This document shows, piece by piece, positions 1 through 6,180 of a stretch of DNA of 7,208 nt; the first letter of the stretch is position 1, and the number at the start of each line of letters is the position of its first letter. Source of the stretch: Pseudomonadota bacterium (GTDB lineage: Bacteria; Desulfobacterota; Syntrophia; Syntrophales; JADFWA01); NCBI GenBank assembly GCA_030596145.1, contig JAUVKS010000092.1, positions 1 to 7,208 on the forward strand, given 5' to 3'. A model generated the notes under the pieces. It was not told where the DNA came from and did no database searches. It was given only the letters and a program-made list of their open reading frames with translations. Made by a program: the position numbers and the translations under genes.

Positions 1-146
1 GGATAGGGGGGAAAAGATTGTTGCTGAGTTTTGGAACTGCCCATGAATACCACCAGTTCGAAGAGATAATCAAAAATTTCTTTGACGAGCTAACCACACT
101 GCCTTCCGTAGATCCATGGTTGTCGCCGTTTGGAGTGATAAGCTGA
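1..146 (+). CDS. C-terminal end of an MvhD/FlpD-like hydrogenase iron-sulfur subunit (5'-partial)
   Basis: An open frame enters from the left edge (first full codon at base 3) and stops with TGA at 144-146, giving 47 residues. The piece runs RLLLSFGTAHEYHQFEEI then a helical stretch KNFFDEL and a Pro-rich tail ending in PWLSPFGVIS. The spacing resembles the end of MvhD/FlpD/BamF-type proteins, where a strand of the form RLxLxWxSAxEG is followed by FxExxxxFxxxIxxLGP. Those small [2Fe-2S] proteins pass electrons between a heterodisulfide-reductase-like HdrA flavoprotein and a hydrogenase or formate dehydrogenase, which fits the genes that follow. The cluster cysteines would lie upstream of the window and cannot be seen, and the usual SAxEG is not exact here (GTAHE). 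The stop lies 2 bases before the next start, so it belongs to the same operon. That it is coding is fairly sure; the family call rests on a short match. Confidence 0.45.
   Translation, partial: IGGKRLLLSFGTAHEYHQFEEIIKNFFDELTTLPSVDPWLSPFGVIS
132..135 (+). promoter_or_regulatory. Weak Shine-Dalgarno (GGAG) for the FdhB-like gene
   Basis: GGAG lies 13 bases before the ATG at 149, a longer gap than usual. The earlier in-frame ATG at 116 has no purine-rich motif before it and would overlap the upstream gene by 31 bases, so 149 is the better start. Confidence 0.4.
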
Positions 147-148
147 TT

Positions 149-1000
149 ATGTTGGAGAAAACAAAAGATATAGCAAAACAGATTCTTGAAGAGAAAAAGT
201 CCGATGGGGTCCTTGGCCTTATGAAGAGTCAGTGGGATATCGTCCAGCCCCATGTTTTTGAAAAGCCCGAGGAATTAGATGCCCTCGTTCTTGAACCAAA
301 ATGGCTGCTGGCGAAGCTTTCCATGAGTATTTTACGTTCTTCTCCCGAAGACTACAGATTGGCTGTCATCTGCCGGGGATGCGACGAGAGGGCCCTGATT
401 GAACTGACAAAAAGAAACCAGATTGAAAAGGAAAACCTTCTTACGATTGGAATTGCCTGCAGTAAGGAACAAGCGGCTATATGTCTTTGCGACAGGCCTT
501 ATCCGGCGAAACTCGACGCGGGCGAGATTGCTTCAGGGGTAGATCCCTTTCAGGATGAAAGAGTCCGGGAATTTTTGATCGGCAATGATAAAAAAAGAAT
601 GGAAAAATGGGCGAATGTCCTGAAACGGTGCATCAAGTGCTACGGCTGCAGGAATTCATGTCCTGTCTGCGTTTGCGAACCCTGCAAGCTGGAGGATGAT
701 GTCTGGGTACAAAGAGGCGCCGTACCGGCAGAGATGATAACCTTTCATCTGATACGCGCCTTTCACCTGTCGGATACCTGTGTGGCCTGCGGAGCCTGTC
801 AGGAAGCCTGTCCCGTCAATATCCCCCTGCTCTATTTGCAGCTTTCGATGCGCAAAACGCTTAATGAAAAATACGGATACGAGGCGGGGCTTGATCCTGA
901 GAGAAAATCACCGATCCTTTCGGATTTTCTTAAAGAGCCAGAGACGGGCAGGGAATATCCTGAATGGATAAACTCGCTGAGGGAAAAGGATGGGCACTAA
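149..1000 (+). CDS. FdhB/FrhB-like iron-sulfur subunit of formate dehydrogenase
   Basis: This 283-residue cytoplasmic protein resembles the beta subunits (FdhB/FrhB-related) that pair with cytoplasmic FdhA and relay its electrons to a partner. The N-terminal part has the family motif CRGCDERALIEL (C75, C78), followed by a conserved-looking GIAC (C104). A cysteine-dense block follows, C161xxC164xxC167xxxC171P with extra cysteines at 174, 176 and 179, and then a classic ferredoxin motif CVACGACQEACP (C211, C214, C217, C221). At least two [4Fe-4S] clusters are expected, and the extra cysteines could hold another. No clear flavin or F420 site can be pointed to, so the acceptor is unknown. I start at 149 because the residues after it (MLEKTKDIAKQIL) match the usual beginning of the family and the upstream stop is 2 bases away. 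The 3' end overlaps fdhA by 11 bases, implying coupled translation. The family is well supported; the physiological partner is inferred from context. Confidence 0.85.
   Translation: MLEKTKDIAKQILEEKKSDGVLGLMKSQWDIVQPHVFEKPEELDALVLEPKWLLAKLSMSILRSSPEDYRLAVICRGCDERALIELTKRNQIEKENLLTIGIACSKEQAAICLCDRPYPAKLDAGEIASGVDPFQDERVREFLIGNDKKRMEKWANVLKRCIKCYGCRNSCPVCVCEPCKLEDDVWVQRGAVPAEMITFHLIRAFHLSDTCVACGACQEACPVNIPLLYLQLSMRKTLNEKYGYEAGLDPERKSPILSDFLKEPETGREYPEWINSLREKDGH
979..983 (+). promoter_or_regulatory. Shine-Dalgarno (GAGGG) for fdhA inside the preceding gene
   Basis: GAGGG sits 6 bases before the ATG at 990, inside the end of the FdhB-like gene. It fixes the overlapping start of fdhA, which is directly followed by the conserved N-terminal cluster motif. 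Confidence 0.7.
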
Positions 1001-3032
1001 ATTCATCAAGACTATTTGTCCCTATTGCGGCACCGGCTGCGGCCTTATTATAAAGGTCAAGGATGGCGTTGCCGTTGCCACCTATCCCGACAGGGAACAC
1101 CCGGTTTCAAGGGGAAGTTTGTGCATAAAGGGATGGTCTGCCCACGAATTTATCCACCATCCCGACCGGCTGACATCTCCCCTTTTGAGAAAGGGTGATG
1201 CGTTTCAGGAGATTCCGTGGGATGAAGCCATCCCGATGGCAGTCGATAAATTACGTGAGACTGCCGCAAAATATGGCGGTGATGCCGTCGGTGGTCTTTC
1301 CTCAGCCAAGTGTACCAATGAAGAAAATTACCTCTTCCAGAAACTGATGCGAATGGCCTTTAAAACGAACAATGTGGATCACTGTGCCCGTTTATGCCAC
1401 GCCCCGACTACCGTTGCCATGGCACAGACCCTTGGTAGCGGAGCAATGACGAATTCTATTTCCGATCTGGCCGGGGCTGAGTGTATTCTCGTCATCGGTT
1501 CCAATGCGGCAGAGAGCCACCCGATCATCATGGGAGAAATTTATAAGGCTATTGACAGGGGGGCAACACTTATTGTTGTTGATCCCCGTAAAACGGCAGT
1601 CGTCCAAAACGCGAAAATTCATCTTCCCATCAATCCGGGGACGGATATACCGCTACTGTGCGGCATGATGAAACACATTGTCGATGAAAACCTTCACGAC
1701 GAGGAATTTGTAAAGGCACGAATGGAAGGGTTTGAAGAACTGAATGAATTCCTTCAGTTATGGTCTGTTAAACGGGCTGCCGGGGAATGCGGTATAGATG
1801 AAGAACTCATCCGAAATGTAGCGAAGATTTATGCAAAAGCAAAAGAATCCGCCATAATTTATTGCATGGGTATCACCCAGCATGCTTGTGGAACAGCCAA
1901 CGTCCTCGCCATCTGCGATCTTGCCATGTTGTGCGGCCATGTGGGAAAAGAACATTCCGGCATATATCCCCTCAGGGGGCAGAATAATGTCCAGGGCGCC
2001 TGCGATATGGGTGCCCTGCCCAATGTCTATCCCGGCTACCAGAGCGTCAGTGATTCCGCAATTCAGGATAAGTTTCAAAAAGCCTGGGGGGCTGAACTCT
2101 CCGATAAGCCGGGCCTGACCGTTACGGAAATCATCGGTCTTGCAGGGAAGGACATCCGTGCAGCCTATATCATGGCGGAAAACCCTGCATTGAGTGATCC
2201 CGATACCAGTCATGTATTGGAGTCTCTGAAGGCCTTCGATTTTCTCATTGTTCATGATATCTTCCTCACAGAGACGGCACGATTTGCAAATCTCGTGTTA
2301 CCGGGCTCCTGTTTTGCCGAAAAATCCGGGACCTTCACCAATACGGAACGGAGGTTTCAGCTCTTACGAAAGGCAATTGATCCGCCGGGAAATGCAAAGG
2401 AAGACTTTGCGATTTTATGCCTTCTTGGAAGTGCTCTCGGACTTGATTTTTCCTATAATCATCCCGGAGAAGTCATGGAGGAAATTGCATTACTGGCCCC
2501 GGCCTACGGGGGTATCCGCTTTGACAGATTGGAGCGGAAGGGTCTGCAGTGGCCCTGCCCTGATTCAGATCATCCGGGCACACAGTATCTTCATAAAGAT
2601 CGGTTTACCCGGGGCAGAGGACTTTTCGTCATTCCCGAACACACTCCACCGAAGGAACTGCCCGATGATGATTATCCTTATTATCTCAGTACGGGAAGGA
2701 TGTTTGCCCACTACCATACCGGTACGATGACGCGCCGATCACCCTTTCTCAACAGGGAGGTGGAAGAGGCCTATGCCGAGATCAACCCGGAAGACGCCAT
2801 ACACCTGGACGTGAAAGATGGAGAAAAAATAAAGATAACAACCCGCAGGGGAAGCATTATAACAACTGCCCGAATAACGAAACGTGTTTCAAAGGGATGT
2901 ATCTTTACGCCCTTTCACTTTACAGAAGCGCGGGCCAACATGCTGACCAATCCCGTCCTTGATCCGGTCTCAAAGATACCGGAGTTCAAGGTATGTGCCG
3001 CGGATGTAAGGAAGGAATCACAGGATGACTAA
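990..3032 (+). CDS. fdhA: Formate dehydrogenase catalytic subunit (Mo/W-bis-MGD, Cys-type)
   Basis: FdhA interconverts formate and CO2 at a molybdenum or tungsten bis-pterin centre. At 680 residues without an N-terminal ferredoxin extension it matches the short FdhA type (methanogen FdhA, E. coli FdhF), not the long NAD-linked form. C10xxC13xxxC17 plus C45 bind the [4Fe-4S] cluster, with the nearby Lys47. The metal ligand lies in DHCARLCHAPTT: Cys136 occupies the position that is selenocysteine in FdhF, followed by conserved His137. YPLRGQNNVQGACDMG (around 326-341) contains Arg329, equivalent to FdhF Arg333. Residues from about 560 form the molybdopterin-dinucleotide-binding domain (YYLSTGRMFAHYHTGTMTRR, then EINPEDA). 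There is no Tat signal, so the enzyme is cytoplasmic. The start has a good ribosome site and overlaps the previous gene by 11 bases; the end overlaps the next gene by 8. The reaction direction cannot be read from sequence: CO2 reduction is plausible in a syntroph. Identification as formate dehydrogenase is strong. Confidence 0.95.
   Translation: MGTKFIKTICPYCGTGCGLIIKVKDGVAVATYPDREHPVSRGSLCIKGWSAHEFIHHPDRLTSPLLRKGDAFQEIPWDEAIPMAVDKLRETAAKYGGDAVGGLSSAKCTNEENYLFQKLMRMAFKTNNVDHCARLCHAPTTVAMAQTLGSGAMTNSISDLAGAECILVIGSNAAESHPIIMGEIYKAIDRGATLIVVDPRKTAVVQNAKIHLPINPGTDIPLLCGMMKHIVDENLHDEEFVKARMEGFEELNEFLQLWSVKRAAGECGIDEELIRNVAKIYAKAKESAIIYCMGITQHACGTANVLAICDLAMLCGHVGKEHSGIYPLRGQNNVQGACDMGALPNVYPGYQSVSDSAIQDKFQKAWGAELSDKPGLTVTEIIGLAGKDIRAAYIMAENPALSDPDTSHVLESLKAFDFLIVHDIFLTETARFANLVLPGSCFAEKSGTFTNTERRFQLLRKAIDPPGNAKEDFAILCLLGSALGLDFSYNHPGEVMEEIALLAPAYGGIRFDRLERKGLQWPCPDSDHPGTQYLHKDRFTRGRGLFVIPEHTPPKELPDDDYPYYLSTGRMFAHYHTGTMTRRSPFLNREVEEAYAEINPEDAIHLDVKDGEKIKITTRRGSIITTARITKRVSKGCIFTPFHFTEARANMLTNPVLDPVSKIPEFKVCAADVRKESQDD
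3008..3016 (+). promoter_or_regulatory. Shine-Dalgarno (AAGGAAGGA) for the HdrC-like gene
   Basis: AAGGAAGGA ends 8 bases before the ATG at 3025, inside the fdhA 3' end. It supports the overlapping start of the HdrC-like gene. Confidence 0.65.
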
Positions 3033-3486
3033 CGGCAAAGACAGGATTGCCGAAGCAAAAAGATCTTCCGGCGCCTATGGTTGTGTGGAATGTGGCAAGT
3101 GCGTGGCCGTCTGTCCTATGGCGGAGATGTATACAAATTTTTCCATCGAAATGTCACCACGTGGGATAATTAAAAAAACATTGACCGGGAATGACATCAT
3201 TCTGGATGAAAATATCTGGTACTGCACCGAATGTAATGCCGGTACTGATGTGTGTCCACAGGGGGTGAGCTGCCGGGATTTGATTCGATATCTCAAGGAA
3301 ATCGCGATCGAAAAGTATGCGGTTAAAGATATAAAATACTGTACCCGTTGCGGTAAACAATTTCTATCAATTCCCGTAAAAAACTTTGTCTTTGGCAGGC
3401 TGAAAGAAGAACCTCCGAATGTTTTGAACATTCTCGAGCTTTGTCCCTCATGCAGGAGGGAGATGTATATGTTACGTAATGCATAG
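3025..3486 (+). CDS. HdrC-like iron-sulfur protein with zinc-ribbon-like C-terminus
   Basis: This 153-residue cytoplasmic protein resembles HdrC-type small ferredoxins, which pass electrons to HdrB/HdrD-like or membrane partners. Cluster 1 is complete: CVECGKCVAVCP with C20, C23, C26 and C30. Between the clusters lies the HdrC-like segment MSPRGIIKKTL. Cluster 2 is CTECNAGTDVCP: C67, C70 and C77 are present, but the third ligand position is Gly73 (codon GGT, one base from TGT). C83 in CPQGVSC could compensate, or the site may carry a [3Fe-4S] or no cluster. The last third has two CxxC pairs, C106/C109 (CTRCGK) and C140/C143 (CPSC), about 30 residues apart, like a zinc-ribbon or rubredoxin fold. 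No HdrB-type CCG domain gene follows; instead the next gene is the membrane protein, whose start is 8 bases beyond this stop. The protein may be the adaptor between FdhA/FdhB and that membrane subunit, which is inference. Confidence 0.75.
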   Translation: MTNGKDRIAEAKRSSGAYGCVECGKCVAVCPMAEMYTNFSIEMSPRGIIKKTLTGNDIILDENIWYCTECNAGTDVCPQGVSCRDLIRYLKEIAIEKYAVKDIKYCTRCGKQFLSIPVKNFVFGRLKEEPPNVLNILELCPSCRREMYMLRNA

Positions 3487-3494
3487 GTACTATA

Positions 3495-4802
3495 ATGCAG
3501 GAACAAGTAACCGAAAAAAATAATATTATCACCCTTGAGGATCTCAGGCCGCGTCGCGAAGAGAAAAAGACTTTCTCCGACTACTTTATGCCGCGACGTC
3601 ATTCCGGTATTCTCTTTGATCCGAAAAAATGTACCGGTTGCGGTACCTGTGAGATGGTCTGTTCCTTGAGGAATGTCTCTAAAATAGCTCCCGCGTCTGC
3701 CAGCATAGAAGTTCTCAGAGATGAGGAAAATGGCAAGAACTTTGCGATCCTCTGCCAGCATTGCCGCAAGCCCCTCTGCATAGAAGCCTGTCCCACCAGG
3801 GCGATTGAAAAGGGAGAAGACGGAATCGTATGGATAAACAAGCTGTTCTGTGTTGAATGTGGCCTTTGCATAATGGCCTGCCCCGAGGCTGCACCGCTTA
3901 GAGATCCAATAACGGAAGAGGTTAACAAATGCGATCTCTGTGAAGGTGACCCGTTGTGTGTTGAATATTGTCCGGCAGGCGCCCTCACTTTTACAAAGGG
4001 GAAGAAAATCCGGTGGATAAAAGGCTTGCGATGGTCCGTTCAAACTATCTCATTTCTCCTCCTTGCTGTTATCCTGGTTGGGACATTTTGTTCCCTGAAA
4101 GCGGGTGCGCTGAGTTTGTCCTGCCCCGCAGGAATACTTCAGAATATCGCGTCATCAGGAACTATCGTGCTCGTCTGGATTCTATCGGCCTTCCTGATCC
4201 TTGGTTTGACTATTCTTGCAGGGAGATTTTTTTGCGGATGGATCTGCCCCTTCGGCTTTTTCCTCGATCTTGTCGATAAAATTACGCCAAAGAAGATCGG
4301 GTGGCCGTCATTTCTTAAAAGCAGGATGGCAAAGTACGGTATCCTTGCCGGAGCTGTGGGAGGGAGTTGCGCCTTCGGTTTCCAGGCCTTCTGTCCCGTA
4401 TGTCCCATAGGTTCGATTTGCCGTTCCTATGGAGCGACAGGAACCCTTAACGGTGCTAATCTGGGGATAATGGCTGTCCTGGCAGGCCTCGAAGTGGGCG
4501 AATGGCGGGTCTGGTGCAGGTATTTCTGCCCCGTGGGCGCGCTTCTGGCGCTGTTCGCCAAAATAGGACTGATAAAGATTGTCATCGGCGCAAATCAATG
4601 CAAAAAATTTTCCTGTATTCAGTGCGCGGAAGTATGCCCAATGGGGATTATTGATGCGGATAAGTTGAGAGAAGGCATATCACCGGTGATACGGATGACC
4701 GAATGTATTACATGTATGAGATGTATCGATCGATGCCCTTACGGTGCGGCAAAGCTAAGATTCCGGTGGCAAAAGGCGGTACCGGGAAACATTGAATTAT
4801 GA
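3495..4802 (+). CDS. Fusion of four-cluster ferredoxin to NapH-type membrane iron-sulfur protein
   Basis: This 435-residue protein joins two modules. Residues 38-165 resemble HycB/DmsB/AorB-type electron-transfer subunits, with sixteen cysteines in four motifs: C46/49/52/56 (last Cys followed by Ser), C87/90/95/99, C119/122/125/129 and C146/149/154/158, enough for four [4Fe-4S] clusters. From 181 on it is NapH/NosR-like. Hydrophobic segments lie near 182-200, 222-242, 280-298, 321-334 and 344-364. The signature motifs are FFCGWICPFG (C247, C251) and WCRYFCPVGA (C341, C345), with extra Cys-Pro sites at C210, C300 and C303. Two ferredoxin motifs close it: C369/374/377/381 and C404/407/410/414. 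NapH proteins move electrons between the quinone pool and iron-sulfur partners. No signal peptide precedes the N-terminal ferredoxin, so it should be cytoplasmic, facing FdhA and the HdrC-like protein. The ribosome site before 3495 is weak (AGGT). The stop overlaps the next gene by 4 bases (ATGA). The architecture is clear; the role as membrane anchor and quinone link is inferred. Confidence 0.88.
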   Translation: MQEQVTEKNNIITLEDLRPRREEKKTFSDYFMPRRHSGILFDPKKCTGCGTCEMVCSLRNVSKIAPASASIEVLRDEENGKNFAILCQHCRKPLCIEACPTRAIEKGEDGIVWINKLFCVECGLCIMACPEAAPLRDPITEEVNKCDLCEGDPLCVEYCPAGALTFTKGKKIRWIKGLRWSVQTISFLLLAVILVGTFCSLKAGALSLSCPAGILQNIASSGTIVLVWILSAFLILGLTILAGRFFCGWICPFGFFLDLVDKITPKKIGWPSFLKSRMAKYGILAGAVGGSCAFGFQAFCPVCPIGSICRSYGATGTLNGANLGIMAVLAGLEVGEWRVWCRYFCPVGALLALFAKIGLIKIVIGANQCKKFSCIQCAEVCPMGIIDADKLREGISPVIRMTECITCMRCIDRCPYGAAKLRFRWQKAVPGNIEL

Positions 4803-6139
4803 AGTTATTCGATAATTTCTACAACATGAAGGTTGGAATAGTTGATCTTTCTGAATCATCTTCAGCGGTGGTGCCTCTTGACGATCAGATTATTGCTGAA
4901 AAAATCGGTGGAGTAGCGGTGAATGAGGATCTTTTTAAGCGATATGAGGATGATGATCCTCTGATCCTCGGTGTTGGCCCCCTGACAGGTAGCTTCGCTC
5001 CTGCTTCGTGCCTTTCTGTTGCAACATTTCTATCGCCACAAACCGGTAATCTTTGCCACGTGCCCCTTATGTTGCGGATTGGCCCGGAGATGAAGTTCTC
5101 CGGCATTGATTTTTTGGTTATCAAGGGAAGTACCTCCCAACTGAAGATTCTACACATCGAGAAAGGAACCATTCAAGTCTTTTCTGCGGAGTATCTCGTC
5201 AAGCTTGCAGTCCCTGAGGCCGTACAGACATTGAGGAAGAAAATACGACATTCCCGGTCGATTATCCTGGCGGGACCTGCCGCTGATAATGGTGTTTTTC
5301 ATGCTGCCGTTTCTATGGGAGTATGGGGTAGCTTGGACAAAAGCGGCCTCGCTTACTGGATGGCTTCAAAAGGTCTGAAGGCGATCGTTTTTAACGGAAC
5401 GGGTGGTCTTCCATTTAGTCATGACAATTTGGCTATGGGACGCAAGATGGTGAAAGATATAGTGTCTTTTAATCGATTTAGAAAGGAAGGGTTTATTACC
5501 ATTCTGGATAGAATTGGAGTCGAATCTGAGGTGAAAAAAATCATAGTGAAATCTAAGAAAAAGGATCTGGCATGTTATAATTGCCCTTTTCCTTGCATGA
5601 GCTATGTCGAATTTAACTGGCGGGATCCGAGGCTGAAGGAAAGTCCAAAGATAAAAGAAGGGACATTCCTTCTGGATCACACAGGATTCACTGCCATGGC
5701 AAGAAAGAGACAAGCGGATGCCCTTGTTTTGATGAAGGAGTGCCTTAATCTTGGTCTTGATACTTCTGCTGTGGCTGAATTACTGCCTCAGGAGGGGACA
5801 TTGGAGACATCGTTAGATTTTATTTCAGACATGGCTAAAGCAGATGATGAAAATCAGGTAGCGGAGAACCTTTACCAAGGAGACATTCCACTGGACAAAT
5901 ACGTCTTATTCGGTTCGGGGATACCACCCATTTCACCTGGCGATGCTGAAGTAGATTCCAGCTTTTGGGGGAAAAGGGTGGCAATGTCCATGATTTTGGG
6001 AGTCTGTCCCATATTAATGCTTCTTTTTCCGAATATACATATTGCCAACCTGTTGAAGTTTATCACTGTGAAAAATGACGACTTGGAATCCTTGCAGGCC
6101 ATAATTTCCTCACGTATTCAATCTATTCTCATGGATTGA
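4799..6139 (+). CDS. Short, degenerate aldehyde:ferredoxin oxidoreductase (AOR)-family protein
   Basis: At 446 residues this is much shorter than typical tungsten AORs (about 580-620). Family landmarks are PLILGVGPLTGSFAP (54-68), IGPEMKFSGIDFLVIKG (94-110), ILAGPAADNG (156-165) and ASKGLKAI (189-196). C259xxC262xxxC266 plus C403 match the four [4Fe-4S] ligands of Pyrococcus AOR (C288, C291, C295, C494). The cofactor site is eroded. In the two DxxGL(C/D) motifs the leading Asp is Leu316 and Met398, and the Arg of the PGSGR region is Leu72. The usual GG before FGPEL is Met-Leu, and the RAAGRGGLGAVMGSK loop has become GSLDKSGLAYWMASK, losing both Arg. The C-terminus ends at SSRIQSILMD, where full-length AORs continue with an RxFN-type tail. 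The start overlaps the previous stop by 4 bases. AOR relatives such as BamB or YdhV work with HycB-like ferredoxins, as here. It probably keeps a cluster but may not bind tungsten-pterin; its role is unknown. Confidence 0.85.
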   Translation: MKLFDNFYNMKVGIVDLSESSSAVVPLDDQIIAEKIGGVAVNEDLFKRYEDDDPLILGVGPLTGSFAPASCLSVATFLSPQTGNLCHVPLMLRIGPEMKFSGIDFLVIKGSTSQLKILHIEKGTIQVFSAEYLVKLAVPEAVQTLRKKIRHSRSIILAGPAADNGVFHAAVSMGVWGSLDKSGLAYWMASKGLKAIVFNGTGGLPFSHDNLAMGRKMVKDIVSFNRFRKEGFITILDRIGVESEVKKIIVKSKKKDLACYNCPFPCMSYVEFNWRDPRLKESPKIKEGTFLLDHTGFTAMARKRQADALVLMKECLNLGLDTSAVAELLPQEGTLETSLDFISDMAKADDENQVAENLYQGDIPLDKYVLFGSGIPPISPGDAEVDSSFWGKRVAMSMILGVCPILMLLFPNIHIANLLKFITVKNDDLESLQAIISSRIQSILMD

Positions 6140-6180
6140 ATGGAGATGGTCTGTATAATTTATTATTGTGTTTGTATGCA

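Noticed and set aside
116..148. Earlier ATG at 116 as the start of the FdhB-like gene
   Set aside because: It has no ribosome site, would overlap the upstream gene by 31 bases, and adds residues (MVVAVWSDKLI) unlike the family; 149 fits better.
1380..1420. Selenocysteine (in-frame TGA) in FdhA
   Set aside because: The codon at the metal-ligand site is TGC (Cys136) and the frame contains no internal TGA.
1758..2255. A 165-codon minus-strand frame within fdhA
   Set aside because: It is opposite the conserved core of FdhA, including the YPLRGQNNVQG motif, and resembles no protein family.
2248..2730. A 160-codon plus-strand frame inside fdhA in another phase
   Set aside because: The FdhA frame remains continuous and family-like through this region, so there is no frameshift and the second frame is a shadow.
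3075..4043. A 322-codon open frame on the minus strand across the HdrC-like gene and the ferredoxin-NapH gene
   Set aside because: It lies opposite two genes with clear cysteine motifs, has no recognisable domain, and its composition is that of a reverse reading of those genes. Long antisense frames are common opposite such sequence.
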